Below, piece after piece: positions 22,752-34,352 of a stretch of DNA of 64,000 nucleotides (position 1 is its first letter; the number at the start of each line of letters is the position of its first letter). The DNA lies in the NCBI GenBank assembly GCA_030704615.1, contig CM060734.1, positions 2,356,001 through 2,420,000 of the forward strand, read 5' to 3'. The notes beneath the pieces were generated by a model that was given only the letters and a program-made list of their open reading frames with translations, made no database searches and was not told the origin of the DNA. This stretch comes from Takakia lepidozioides (taxonomy: Eukaryota > Streptophyta > Takakiopsida > Takakiales > Takakiaceae). The translations under genes were made by a program, and so were the position numbers.

Positions 22752-22757
22752 GAGTGT

Positions 22758-23062
22758 CCCGTACAACAATTGCATGGCGAACAATCTTCAAGATGAACCT
22801 TATGGCAGTGTGGCAGTCACCACACACCCAAAGATTCTTGATGATGCAGAGAGGTGCCCCAGGCGCTTTGCTGATCAACCCAAAAGCAATGGCCAGCTTC
22901 TCACTGCGGTAGCAAAGAGACATTTTCTTTTGCTCCTCCTCCACATCATGCAATACAAAGCGAGTGTCAGGTACATACCCTGCCTCCTTCATTTTCCGAG
23001 ACAATCTTCTCAGCTCAACATGGATCTCCTCAATTTTCAGATGCAATTTGTCATCTACACAA
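22758..23062 (-). pseudogene. PPR E+/DYW domain, main part
   Basis: The minus frame reads VDDKLHLKIEEIHVELRRLS, KMKEAGYVPDTRFVLHDVEE, SEKLAIAFGLIS and NLWVCGDCHTAIRFI, then IVVRDT. This is the E+ region and DYW cytidine-deaminase domain. The HSE motif is changed to RSE, so a zinc-ligand histidine is missing, while CGDCH remains. The domain ending lies at 19958-20014 beyond the insertion. Upstream homology begins abruptly at about 23062, so the PPR repeats that belonged to it are gone. Confidence 0.88.
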
Positions 23063-23430
23063 GGACTGCATGCAACTTAGAAGATATCAGTGATTAGTGT
23101 GTATCCAGTGGAATCAGAGTGATTTGATGTGTACTTATGCTATGATGTGATGACTCTGAAGTAAAGCCATGATATTCCAAGCATCTATGTGTAGAGTGAT
23201 TATGAGATGGAGAGAATGTGCATTGTGAGAGAACGTGAGATAGTGAGAATGTGCATCATCTCAGAATAGCTATTGTTTGTCTGAATACTGTTTGATTGTA
23301 TGAACAAAGAGGCTTCAGCCTTTTCGACTAAGATCTTTTAGGCGAATGAGAGTGCAAGTTGAGCTTGATTGGTAGGATCAAGCGACCTGCAGAGATGTGG
23401 ATTCTGTGTTCTCTCTGCATGTAGCCATGT
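23062..23430. other. Spacer between opposed PPR fragments
   Basis: No gene seen. AT-rich with GTGAGAGA and GATAGTGAGAATGTGCAT words near 23200-23260. Confidence 0.4.
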
Positions 23431-23718
23431 TGGCCTAGTGGATGAAGGAAAACACTAATTTGATTCACTGAGTCAAGATCATGGTGTCACTCCAACAGTA
23501 CAACACTTCGTCTGTAGGGTAGACCTTCTTGGTCGTGCGGGGCGATTGGATGAGGCATAGGACTTCATTGACAAAATGCCAATTAAACTAGATGTTGTTG
23601 TGTGGAGGACCTTGCTTGGTGCATGCAGGATTCATGGCAATGTGGAGATGGCTGAACGTGCGGCAACATCTATTCTCAAGTGGGATGAACAGGACGCTGC
23701 GACTTATGTGTTGCTATC

Positions 23719-23761
<43 letters not shown>

Positions 23762-24912
23762 GACTCCGGCCGTAGCCAGCGTTACTAAGAGCCACTTCAC
23801 CTTTCGGCTACTGCCCCCTTTTGGGAGTGGGCCCTATAGTAGTAAGGGTGTCCCGTGGGACACCAGATAACCAAAGAGAGATAGAGGGGAGGGCTGCTAT
23901 GAACCCCCTGCGTTCCCAGGGGGGCCCTGGGGGACCCAGGGTGCGCTAGAGGGGCTAGCTTCGAGTTGGCGTTTGTTGGTGATGATGGTTGTGAGGGAGC
24001 GGAGTGTTGTAAGATGGATTGCTTTGAAACATTGATGGATTGAGAGAATGGGTATTTTGAAGTTGTCATGCAGATCATTAATACTGGCGTTGTGTATGCC
24101 GCCCCGGGTTCCAGCAGTGATGACTGTGAGCGGGCCAGTGTCTTCCAACCCTACCGGCGAATTGCAAGAATGAGTGGGGCGTATTTTTACCGTTTTTCCA
24201 AGATTGAGTCGTAAGGGTATCGATCATGGCAGAATGTAAACTCGATAAAGTGGATGGTGAGCTGCGGGGATGGTGAAGTAGGTGGCGAGGCTTGAATGGG
24301 CAGCCCTTGGATGGTGAGTATGTCCGGGCAGAGCCAGGCGGGGCATGAGCAAGGTACTCGGGTGCACGTGCATGGTAGGAGCCATGGTGGTACAATGTGG
24401 TGGCCTCCCTTGGAAAGTACCGGCGTTAATGAGGGTGAACCATCGGGTTTCGGCACGCTTTGTGAATAGTTTGTGGAGATGCCAGACTGCTTGGTTATGT
24501 TGGGTGATATGAAGACCATGGATGACCGGATACGTGCATTGGCTAAGGAGGTGCGGCCAGGTATCACGTGCATTATAAGTTGTGGAGCATAGTGGGCAGT
24601 AAGGTGATGGAAAGCGATGTTGCCAAAAAATGTGTTTGCGTTGGTAACCCATGTATTGGGCGTATCTGAATTTAAGTGTCTGGCGGATTTGTGCATCGGT
24701 GGTAGCTTTGGTTTGCTAGAAGTGGTTCGAGAGTTTGTGGTGTAATACCTCGGATTGGGTCCATTTTTGAATATGCACTTTGGTATGACGTTGCTATCAA
24801 ACATCTATGCCGCAGCTGGCAGGTGGGACGATACTGCAAAAGTGAGAAAAATGATGAATGCCAGGGGTTAGAAAGGAGCCAGGTCGTTGCTGCATGGAGA
24901 AATGCAATTAAT
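23430..24912 (+). pseudogene. PPR E-region pseudogene split by a LINE
   Basis: Plus-strand sequence encodes SLSQDHGVTPTVQHF, VDLLGRAGRLDEA, a stop, FIDKMPIKLDVVVW and LLGACRIHGNVEMAERAAT, then TYVLLS at 23721. It resumes at 24802 with NIYAAAGRWDDTAKVRKMMN and, after a one-base shift, GVRKEPGRCC. It corresponds to residues of the copy at 982-1572 but in the opposite orientation. Internal stops exist at about 23456 and 23560. The interruption is a LINE flanked by a 12-bp duplication. Homology ends near 24912. Confidence 0.9.
23722..24789 (-). mobile_element. LINE family A copy 2, inserted with 12-bp TSD
   Basis: GTTGCTATCAAA occurs at 23710-23721 and 24790-24801 and brackets the insert. The minus strand carries the zinc-knuckle end (CPLCSTTYNARDTWPHLLSQC, about 24590) and TGPLTVITAGTRGGIHNA, in parallel with copy 1. 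It then has the shared 3' UTR (CTTAGTAACGC..GCTACGGCCGGAGTC) and ends in a (TC)n tract plus T-run where a poly(A) would be expected. It is truncated at the 5' end shortly upstream of the knuckle and shifted in frame at several places. Confidence 0.92.
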
Positions 24913-25239
24913 AAAAAAGGACTAAAATATAGAGACTCATCTACATATACTTTCATAATTTTAAATAAATGCTATATCACCCCACTTCAACCCTCCCCCA
25001 ATGCCAATACCATGCTTGACAACCTCGCACTCCCAACAACTCAATCTACTACTCAACACAACCACAGGCAACTACCCCTCATTGACTCCGCCCCAATTAT
25101 CCGGATCCCATGGGGCAAAAAATCCCCCTTTTCAAAGACACCCACCCCTCAGACCACTTCTTTTAGGAAGGCACATCACACGCTCAGATCAACTTTGGGA
25201 GTATCATATCCCTAGAGACAAACAATGTGCTAAGGCATC

Positions 25240-26522
25240 AGTCACACATTGTGGAGGAGCACTACGCCAGAGATGGGGTTGCGGATGCGGCAAGGGTGAG
25301 TCTCTAAGAACCCATTATACTAACATTGATACTTTAGGGTTGTTCTAGTGTTTTGTAAATGTGACACAATTTCAGTTAATTTAAATCTCTTGGGTAGGAA
25401 AACAATTTTTTTATTTATAAGGTCATGTAAATGTACGTGCAGCCACGAGTCTTGGCCCAGTCGTGCAACCTCATTGCATCACAAGCATATGAGATGGGCC
25501 TTGCTTCTGAGTTGGAGGTCCATGCCGGATGTGACCGTGTTTTTCCCTCAAGAGGAGGTAGATAGAATCCGTGAGACGAAGGGCTATGGATGGGCGTACA
25601 ACCAGTTTGGTAGCCGGGTCGGACCATCGCCACCATCATCGACATCTCGGCCTCTTGGCCTTGTACCTGATCCACCACCGGCCGACGTTCCTATATGTCC
25701 TCCGAGCTTGTACCTGCTCCACTGTCTCTTGTTCCATGTCCACCATCTGCTCAACCACCTCCACCTCCACGTGCATGTGCCCCCCGAACCCCTAGGAGGG
25801 GTCGGCTTCGCCCTAGGTTTCCTCCCCTTCGGCTTGGGCGGCCTGAGCCGGATCCTTGCCCCCAATGGGAAGCGCATAGGAATATGTTATTGAGGACCGT
25901 CCAGCCTCATTGTTGGGGGAATCATCTCGACCCTCCTACCCCCATCCGAGAGAATGTGGAGTTCGAGTATTGAGGGAGACGGTATGTTGTGAGAGCCGCT
26001 ATTGACCCTGCTATGGGTTGGGGTTTATTCACGATCAATGATATTGTGGTTCCTCTTGGGAGAGGCAGCATGGTGGACTTGTTTCCATACTATGGTCCAT
26101 ACTACACCTCCGGGGAGTTCCGTACATTACGCCTCGAAGCCCCATATATCCTACCCTACATTTTGTGTGTCAACGGATAGGATGTACGTAGACGGGGGCT
26201 GTCTCCCATTGAGATCAGATTTTGTGATGGTGACCCTGATATCTTTGGCAATTTTGCTGGGCTGGTCAACAGTTCTTTTGGTCATCCTATGAGAACCAAT
26301 GTAAACTGGGACGAGTGAAGCGACGTGCATGAGAGCTTTTGTGGTCATACGTCGGTATACTGTGAGGGGATGCACATGTTTGTGATGACATGTGCTAGTA
26401 GGACTATTAGGGTTGGCACCGAGCTATTTGCATCATACGAGTTCTCCCGGGATGATTGGGACCGCCGGTTACAGCATGTGTGGGATGTGTATGATAGAAA
26501 TAGGGTTGCTGCTTTGAGATAG
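25240..26522 (+). pseudogene. Transposase N-part with SET-like domain, collinear copy
   Basis: Starts with HIVEEHYARDGVADAARV (about 25245), then after an intron QPRVLAQSCNLIASQAYEMG and PDVTVFFPQEEVDRIRETKG. A proline/arginine-rich linker follows to 25970. The SET-like region is RRYVVRAAIDPAMGWGLFTI, NDIVVPLGRGSMVDLFPYYG, CDGDPDIFGNFAGLVNSS, NVNWDE, MFVMTCASRTIRVG, TELFASYEFSRDDWD and a stop at 26522. It matches element 1 segment by segment and shows the original order, with the SET-like part between the transposase-associated domain and tnp2. Stops near 25970, 26178 and 26316 interrupt it. The SET NHSC motif is replaced by NSSF. Confidence 0.68.
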
Positions 26523-26629
26523 GGGTCGCGTAGAGGGGCATTGTAGATATTCTCATGATGTACTTTGTATACATTCGATTAATCGATTGATGCAAATATT
26601 TTTTCTTGTTGCTTGTGCGGGTTGCGACT

Positions 26630-26705
26630 TTGCAGGGCAATGTTTCGGCAATGTTGCAGGGCTCATCAATAGTTCCATTGGTGACATGAATCATCGTCGT
26701 CATTG
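26630..26705 (+). pseudogene. Extra fragment of SET-like core
   Basis: A short plus-strand segment reads QCFGNVAGLINSSIGDMN, a second copy of the GN.AG.(I/V)NSS core lying 110 bp past the end of the previous SET-like reading frame. It is the third site in the window with this motif. Confidence 0.55.
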
Positions 26706-26855
26706 CTTGAGCATTCCATATTTACTTTCATTCTTAAAAATAAATGAAATCTTGGGCCTAACCTTTTAAATGGCTGAAAGAAAAGAACCAACACCACTAA
26801 CATGTAATTTGAATGAAACATTGTACGTACTCAAATATTGTTTTGGTCTTCTTAG

Positions 26856-29640
26856 GTGCATGCACCAGAAGAGTATGCGTCGAGGCACCAGCCATCTCGT
26901 ACCGGCATTGAGGCAGAGAATGTTGACTATGGCCAGGAGGACCATGAGATGAATGAGGGTGTGCCCCACTTGACTATTCCTGAAGACGTTGCAAGGGATG
27001 TTCCCAATGTTGAGCATGGTTTGGACCTTGATGAGGTCAGAGCCATGGAGGATCTTTTAATGAACAATTTGGGTGTCGAGGCCGGACAACACGTTGGCGA
27101 TCATCACGATACGTCCACGGTGGATGGAGAAGATCCGGGTCCAAGTGCAATGGAGGATGAGGCCAATACACCGTTGTACAAAGGGGCAAAAGTGAGCAGG
27201 CTATCCACCATATTGTTGTTGCTTAATTTGCAAATCAGGTTTGGCATAAGCAATGTTGGTATGTCTGCAATCATGCGTACTATTGGAGACTACATCCTTG
27301 CCCCCCCATTTAGAGTAAAAAATGCCACGCTCGAGAAAAGAGGCAAGACAAGTCCTTGACTCAGTAGGAATGGATTACAAAATTATCCATGCATGTCCTT
27401 GTGACGAGACCTTGTACTATGGAGAGCATGCGCGTGCTACCACGTGTCCCTGGTGCAAAAGATCTAGATATCGAGATGATGTTCAAGGAAAGAAGATCCC
27501 ACGAAAGGTTAATTATCTAATTTCCATTGTATAACTTGGTAGGGTTTTGGGTTTTGAAGGTTCTAATATTGCCCGAATAATTTTTCATTTCATAAATGTC
27601 AGTACATATAGAAGAATAAGTATATGATGCATGGAATATGCATGGAATAGGCAAATCAAATATTCATTGACATTGTTATAGGTGATGTCAGTGTAATTTA
27701 GGGTTTAGGGTTCAAGGTAGCAGATTGTTCTCAATTCGTATGTTGTGCAATTCATATGTATGTATGTGTAATATGAGAATATATGGAAATATATATATGA
27801 AGTTGAATTTTTCATATTGCTTGTGGGTGGGGTTAGAATATGCATTATTTTCCAATCATCCCACGCTTGAAAACACAATTTCGGAGTACATCCTTCGCAC
27901 AACTCATGAAGTGGCATGCGACACATTGAAGCCCCCCGGGAAAGGTGTGTGGCCCCCATGATTCTCAAGCATGAAAACACACCGAGGAGAAATGGCCTTT
28001 TCTGAAGGAAGATCCTAGACATGTCCATCTCAGCTTGTCTATGGAGGGTGTCAATCCATTCTCAGTCCAGTCCAGTAGCCATTCAACTTGGCCTTTGACA
28101 CTGGTTAATTACAACATCCCTCCCTATCTTGCTATCAAGAAGGGCCATACTATGTTGGCTGTCATTGTGCCAGGTGAATAACACAACTTTACGATGTACG
28201 TGGTAGTACAATGTCGAATATATATGTAACTAAGATGATTTGTTTTGTTTGTATTTGAAACGATCTGATATGTATTGTAAATAACTTGTGTTGTAGGGAA
28301 AAAACAAGTGAAGAACATGGATGTGTACATGCGTCCATTGGCTGACGAACTGAAGCTTTTATGGATGGAGTTCCAGCTTATGATGCATCGGCACCCACTG
28401 GCCAACGTTCTTTTATCTTGCGAGGGCTTTTGCTATGGACACTGCATGACTATCCAGGTACAATTTAATTTGATATTATCTATAGTATTAATATTTCTTA
28501 TGTATACCATGTGTTTGTATGTACTCGTCATGATTTTTCTTTAGCAGTTCATGTTTACAAGGTGTATGCAAAGCATTCGAAGAATGTCGGGAAAATGATC
28601 TATCCCAACTACCGGAAATTTCTACCTCTCGACCATCCATGGAGACGAGAGGCAAGAAATTATTTGATGGAACCGTGGAGAGGAGACCTCCACCCTGCGT
28701 TCACCCGGGTCATTTGGGAAAGACCGGTGGAAAGAGATGGTGGATAAAAAACGTCGTAAAGCGAGGTGTGGCATGTCCTGGCTCTCAATCTTCTACGAGT
28801 TGCCTTATTGGGAGGTACAAGTCCGAAATGCATCCCTCCATACAGATGATTCCATTGAATGTCCTCAAATTTCTCATATGAAATTGCACCGAGTTTAGGG
28901 TTTATGACAAATTATATGGAAATTTCGTTATGCGCAGGATTTGAAAATCCGGCACCTCCTTGATCCCATGCATATTGAGAAGAATGTGTGCTCGTCACTT
29001 CTTCGTGTATTGGCAAACTTAACCGGGGGGGAAGAAAAAGTTGAGTGGTGATCACCTTGGTGTGAGGCAAGAGCTCCAAGCCCAAAACCGTATGCAACGA
29101 CTATGGCCTCAAGAAGATGGTGTGGACATGAACAATGTTCCCAAGTGGAAGTATAGGGCGCCAACTTGGACATGGACAAAGGAGGAATGGAAACAAGTCC
29201 GAACCACAATATGAGATATCCGGACCCCAACCGGGTATGGCGCATCTCTACGGAACAAATTTGAGGATGCCGCCACCACCCATGGTTTGAAGTCTCATGA
29301 CTACCACAACATTTTGCAAGACATCCTTCCCGTTGCAATACGAGGGACACTACATGAGGGCATTCGGAAAGCCGTCTATCAACTGGGGGACTTGTTGGAG
29401 ATCGTGAAGTAAACATTGAGGTGGGCATTGAAGAGGAGGATGACGAGGAGGGTTTGAAGACGAGGAAGAGAACGATAATGAAGAACATGATCCTTATCCT
29501 ATGGTTCAGCCGGTGCATGAGCCATATCATGGGTATATGGATGATGATTCGCCGTGTGATGAGGCTTCAGATAGGGAGGACATTAATGTTGATGATGATC
29601 GATGAATTGGGGTACATAGATATAGAATGGGATTGGGGTT
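26856..29640 (+). pseudogene. CACTA tnp2 transposase, internally deleted
   Basis: Begins with an acidic stretch (DLDEVRAMEDLLMNNLG), then TPLYKGAKVSRLST, MDYKIIHACPCDETLYYGEH, CPWCKRSRYRDDVQGKKIP (to 27508), the WHA..SPPGK and VNYNIPPYLAIKKGHTML exon (27810-28170), DVYMRPLADELKLLW (28318), KMIYPNYRKFLPLDHPW (28590) and DPMHIEKNVCSSLLRVL (28965). After KAVYQLGDL (29395) it jumps directly to the acidic tail EEEDDEEG..., so the DUF4218 and DUF4216 regions of about 1.4 kb present in element 1 are missing. Indels at 27320 and 27850-28060 break the frame. It cannot encode a working transposase. Confidence 0.85.
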
Positions 29641-30235
29641 TACGTGGAAAGTCGCCTCCGAGTTGAAACTTGAAACCAAAGCAACAGTAAACACCAACTG
29701 TGGATGTGTTGACATGGTTTTTCCTTTCAAACATCACAGAAATTTTGGAAGTGACAAGGAAGGGACCCACACGGAGCGGGCAAGCGAATATGCAGCGCAG
29801 CTTCAGCTGCGCATCTTCTCTGTGCTGCTGTCTTGTTTCTGGAGATTTCCACCACACTCCTCTCCTTTTTTTTGATGCGCTGAGGAAATTTCTTCAAGTT
29901 CGGTCCTCCTTTGTAAAATTTTGTAGCTGGGTTCTTCTGGATGCTCTTTCTTGCGGTACAGCGAGGTGGGTTTTCGAAGGAAAACTTGCTTGTCTTGGAT
30001 ACTCGCTCACATCAGAGACTGGAGGAGAGAAGATATGAGAGTCTATTGGGATAGAGTGGTCGAGAGGACGTTTGAAACGATAGATGGAAAGCGAAGGAAG
30101 CCCTGTTAAGTGAAGGGCCGAGGCATTTCTTGTGTTACTCGTCCTGAGACCTTTCAGTGACCTTTCCGTGGACGTTGCGATGAGCCTCCCAGAGGATGCT
30201 AAAGTGTCAGGATTACAAGCAGCAAGCTGATAGCA
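29640..30235. other. Intergenic, no gene supported
   Basis: Between the end of the transposon and the next ORF I see only short frames without recognisable motifs. An ATG at 30180 opens a 16-codon frame that stops at 30229. Confidence 0.4.
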
Positions 30236-30241
30236 CTGACA

Positions 30242-31140
30242 ATGAAACCTTTGAAGAAAAGTGTGGTCGGAGATTTTGTTCCCGAGTATTTGAATGCGAG
30301 TAAGCGGGCTTTGAATCTTTGCGATTCTATACTAAAGGCCCCGTCCTTTACACGGAAATACAAGCTGAACATGGCAGCAGCCATCGATGCATTGGGGGAG
30401 CAGTATGCGCACTTGGAGAACCGACAATTTGAGCAGGCGAGGAGAGCTGTGGAAACTTGCATCAGCCAGTCAATTGGCAAGGAAGAGCGCTTTGTGCAGA
30501 CCTGTGTGAAGCTCTTCTGGCTTCAGGGATGGGATTACCCCGATGTGATGGAGAAATTGCAAAAAATTCACTGTCATCTTGATTATACTAGGAGGAGAGC
30601 CATGATCTTAAATCTCGGAGCCTTTATTGGGCTTCCTGGAGCGCTGTTCTTTCTAAGCGCGACAGCTCCTAGATCCACATTGGTTCAGTCTTGCTACTCT
30701 CCGGCCTGTGCATGGCAACATTTGCTTATGCATACGTGTTTAGTAAATTACAGTGGGAGGTATTCGACATTGAGGAGCTTGAGAGACAAACAAAGATTCT
30801 TGTTCATGAACTTAACACAATGGAGAGATGTGTGACCAGTCTCGGCATAGCGGGTGAGAGTCTAACAACGGCCTTTCGGTTTGCATCTCAAGGAGAAAAT
30901 GTTAGAGAGATGAGGGTGGTGCTACCAGCTGTAAGAGCACGGTTGGCCCGGTTTCCTGACACCGTATTGAAACAACAGGCTACTCAGTTCGTTCAACGCC
31001 TGAACTGGGTCAATCAATCCCTTGAGATGTGGTTGGGGAGGTGAGGGTGGTATTACCAGCTGTGAGAGCAGGGCTGGTCCATCTTCCTGCCGCCGTGTTG
31101 AAACAACAGGCTGTTCACCTAAACTGGGTAAAACAAAATT
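30242..31140 (+). pseudogene. Possible UPF0496-like membrane protein, frameshifted
   Basis: The frame from ATG 30242 encodes a helical protein (YLNASKRALNLCDSIL, QARRAVETCISQSI, MEKLQKIHCHLDYTRRRAM) and a hydrophobic segment LNLGAFIGLPGALFFLSA. The reading then shifts by one base between about 30650 and 30672 into a second frame with another hydrophobic segment (SVLLLSGLCMATFAYAYVFS) and a helical C-terminus (ELNTMERCVTSLGIAGESL, VVLPAVRARLARFP), ending at 31044. Helical N-part, paired membrane segments and helical C-part resemble plant UPF0496 proteins of unknown function, but this is my impression only. A 131-bp tandem duplication of the last coding part follows (from 31042). The frame break could be a genuine lesion or a sequencing error. 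Confidence 0.45.
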
Positions 31141-31144
31141 CGGC

Positions 31145-33270
31145 TATGAGCGGACTAGTTGCATATCCTAATCTTCCAATCCTAATGGTACTTCCCTCCG
31201 CAGAGCCTTCCTTTCCAATAGAAGGGAGTGATCCTCGTACCCCTTGACGAAAGGGATGGTGAGATAGTTACATCTACCGTTGGCGGCTTTCAATCCCTGA
31301 GGAATGATGCAAAGTATTGCAGAATAGTGGAATCAACTGTTCTTTTCCAATTTCCTTGTCACTTCTCTCAGGCATCTTAAGACACCATCTTAAGACAGTG
31401 GAGAGGCCAGGGTTGCAGACACTACCTCTCTACGTCCTTCCTTCTTGGCCTACCTTGCATTTGCCAAGGTTCTTGGTGGCACTGTGTGTGTATACAGGTG
31501 ATTAAATATACTGCTCTTTGGACCCTGAAGACCAGTCGTTGTTCTAAGACTGGGAGCCATGCAGTCTAGTGCAGTCCTCTGACACTTGGATAGACAGTGT
31601 GGAGCATCACCTACATAGTGGAGTATTACACTATCGGGCTGGAAGGTATACCTTTGCAAGTCCTTGTCTTTTCTGAAAGAGAGCAAGTATGATCCAGAAC
31701 AAATTCAGAATCTGTGTGTTTACTTGCAGAATGACAAGACGATGCGTATAGCGATGAGTAACACAAGATCCGAAAAAATTCTCTTGTGGCAATAAATCCT
31801 GAACAGTACTTTCCTGCCTATTGGACTAGAATACCTTGTGCTGTGCATCACTTATTACTGATCACCAGTACTGGATAAGTAGGGGATCAATAATATACAC
31901 TTCCAACAGTCTAGTAAAGAGGAAACATTGTGGAACTTGTTGATAAGATCTGTTATGTTTACAGGTGAAGTTGAATACATTGACAGTACAGCCCTGCAGC
32001 ATGAGAAGTTGGATACCATTAAGTCCTCAGGTATACAGATCACTGAGCAACAATAAGAACTAACCACTATCTGCCTCATCTGCACCAAATGACCACACCT
32101 GCAATCTGCTGATGGACATAAGCCCATGACACAAGGTACATATGCGGAGAAAATTGACAACTCGGGTGCAACTGATTTTAGCTTCACATTCCTTCACTAT
32201 TTGGGTTGTGCTATCAGTCCATGCCAAGGAGCACACAGCAGGAGTCGATTTGATGGCCCTAGTTGCATCCCTGTGCATGTGGGGTCCTAGTGAGCAAACA
32301 CAAGCCAATCAACGAGGATTTTGCTTGTGGTGAAGCGTACTCTCAAAGTCCTGATCCAAACATTCAGAGGCCATGACTGGGCTCTGTTATGTGATCAAGG
32401 CTGCTTATTAGTATGTCTGCGAAATTCCATGTTGGATGGGGTACTCCTGATCCCACTTGTGTATCCTTCTACCATCCCACATCAAGGATCATGTGCACAT
32501 CTGTATGTTACCTTATCTCTATCAAATCCACTTAGTGTCCAGTAAGTGGCGCACAGACTACAGTCCCACAATGTGTCCTCAGATGATCTACAGATGTATT
32601 GAAAAAGTAGTTCCCTTTAAGTGCACTGTTATGAAAACATGATAACAGGACATGTACTTCACATACTCGAACCCAACTTACAATTTGTCTCGACTTTACA
32701 GGCAAAACATAGCCTTACCCAGTAGAGACTAGATCGACAATTTTTCAGGCGTATAAAATACATTAAATAGCACTTCCTCCAAGGTTGCATATATACACTT
32801 CCAACAGCAGGCCCTGTTCACAGCAGGGAGGCTGAAGCAACTAATAGTAACAGGAATCTTAGAATCATAATTTGGTGGGGAAGGCCTCAATCAGAGGGCT
32901 TTCCTCCCCACAAAGGTCTCACCGAGCAGCAAACAGCCATGGCATTGCATGCACGGGGGTGTACTGGAAACTTCCTCTTTGGACCAAATCTTGCATTCGT
33001 CCTCCTCTGGCTCCATGCTCTAGAGTCTTCCAAATCCTTGTCCACAGCAAGAATACCAAAACTGTGCAATTCTTTGATAGCAAGGGGGCTCTTGTGCGGC
33101 TACATACATCCTTACCTTCCTGTCTGTTTCTGCCTACTGGAGGGAAGAACTAACACCAGCCAGAAAACTATAATCCCCTCTGGTGTCTGAACCACTACAT
33201 ATATTACATATCTCCTCAGTTTCCCAGTATGCTAATACTCTGAAGTGGTGAGAAGCAAACCATGTATCCA
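31145..33270. other. Intergenic, no gene supported
   Basis: About 2.1 kb without a convincing reading frame, RNA gene or transposon terminus. The short ORFs lack conserved motifs. Part near 33200-33270 is probably 3' UTR of the minus-strand gene ending at 33279. Confidence 0.4.
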
Positions 33271-33278
33271 GAACAAGT

Positions 33279-34352
33279 TCAACTTCTGGGACTGCTTAAG
33301 ACATCGAGCAAGGCCAGGCGACTAGCAACCAGCATCCTAAACAAATCATTGACATGTTGCTCCAGAGGCCTCAATCCCCTACCAAGATCCCCAGAGTGTT
33401 TCCTCAAATCCTCCAAGAACTGCGTCATCTCCTTCATCTGTTCCTTCGCCAAGGGGAAATTTCTCTCTGTCAGGTTCCGATCAAGAAGATCGTGCAAGCG
33501 ATTTGCCAAATTATACACGCTGTCCAGTTCGTGAAGAAGGGCAATGGATCCCCGGTGTTTTCTTTTGTCCGTCTCCTCTTTCACCCTTTGATGCAAGGCA
33601 AGGAGGGCAGGAGACCACAGATAGTGACTAGCCACATGAAGATTGGTCAGAGGCCGTCGTGGTTTACAAGCAAGAGCTGTAACGAGCAAGCCGCAGAGGA
33701 AAATAGTGGTTACCTTCGCCCCATAAATTGCATTTAGAAAGCCGTTCCCTTTTGTGGCCTCAATACCCTTGGGATTGGCCGACTTCTCACTCATGGTTCG
33801 CAACATAGAACTACAAGTCTCAAGCTTAGATTTAGGTTGCCCTTGCCTATACTCCGTGTCCTTCTTTTTGATCGCCTCCTTGAAATTGTTGAGAGCGTTC
33901 CTAGCCCGATAGTACTTCACCTCAGTTCCACTCTCATTGTTGTCGAGGGTATGCAGGGCATCCTCAATAAGCATCTGCTGGTGCTCCACTTCTGAAATGC
34001 CCTCCTTCAAGACGTTGCAAACATCCAAAAGCTTTACACTGTCTTCCAGATACTCATCTACCCACCTGTCATCTCTTTCAAGAAGGGGAAACTGGAGATT
34101 TGGAATGAGAGTTTCCACATTCGAATGCGTGGCAAGTACAACAGACATGGACTGAAGCAGCCAGTCGATGCTAAGAAAGCCTTTCTCCTCCCCTGCGAGT
34201 TTCAAGGCATCCAGACGCTCAGCGAGCTTGCTCTCGAACTCCTGCAAGTCTGGGTGTCGCTTTACCGAAGCATTTGCAGTGCGATGTAGAGAAAAATGCG
34301 GAAATGCGGCACCAAGTGTTGAAAACAAAGAGGACCCAGCATGTTGTGCCAT
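33279..34352 (-). CDS. BYPASS1 / ROH1-like protein (DUF793 type)
   Basis: A single uninterrupted ORF of 357 residues with ATG at 34352. The N-half has LSIDWLLQSMSVVLATHSNV, then DRWVDEYLEDSVKLLDVCNV, the signature stretch of plant BPS1/ROH1-type proteins. A coiled middle (residues about 95-165) follows. There is one hydrophobic segment (about 215-235, YGAKVTTIFLCGLLVTALA), where the family also has one, and a helical C-terminus (RLHDLLDRNLTER..., HVNDLFRMLVASRLALLDVL). Arabidopsis BPS1 restrains production of a root-derived mobile growth signal, and ROH1 proteins bind exocyst Exo70 subunits; the biochemical role is unknown. The intronless structure and roughly 350-residue length fit the family. 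Nothing looks broken. An alternative within plant DUF793 paralogues cannot be excluded. Confidence 0.82.
   Translation of the reverse strand: MAQHAGSSLFSTLGAAFPHFSLHRTANASVKRHPDLQEFESKLAERLDALKLAGEEKGFLSIDWLLQSMSVVLATHSNVETLIPNLQFPLLERDDRWVDEYLEDSVKLLDVCNVLKEGISEVEHQQMLIEDALHTLDNNESGTEVKYYRARNALNNFKEAIKKKDTEYRQGQPKSKLETCSSMLRTMSEKSANPKGIEATKGNGFLNAIYGAKVTTIFLCGLLVTALACKPRRPLTNLHVASHYLWSPALLALHQRVKEETDKRKHRGSIALLHELDSVYNLANRLHDLLDRNLTERNFPLAKEQMKEMTQFLEDLRKHSGDLGRGLRPLEQHVNDLFRMLVASRLALLDVLSSPRS

Larger units (their letters stand above)
24950..29640 (+). mobile_element. Decayed copy of the CACTA transposase gene region (element 2)
   Basis: The plus strand carries, in order, the transposase-associated segment, proline-rich linker, SET-like region, acidic region, tnp2 exons and acidic C-terminal tail. 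This is the same content as element 1 but collinear on one strand. No terminal inverted repeat or subterminal palindrome zone is visible on either side, so both ends are lost. The left edge abuts a PPR pseudogene and the right edge is near 29640. Edges are approximate. Confidence 0.8.

Noticed and set aside
23725-23762. (GA)n microsatellite as an independent feature
   Set aside because: It is the 3' tail of the LINE family A copy, repeated in the same position in the other copy.
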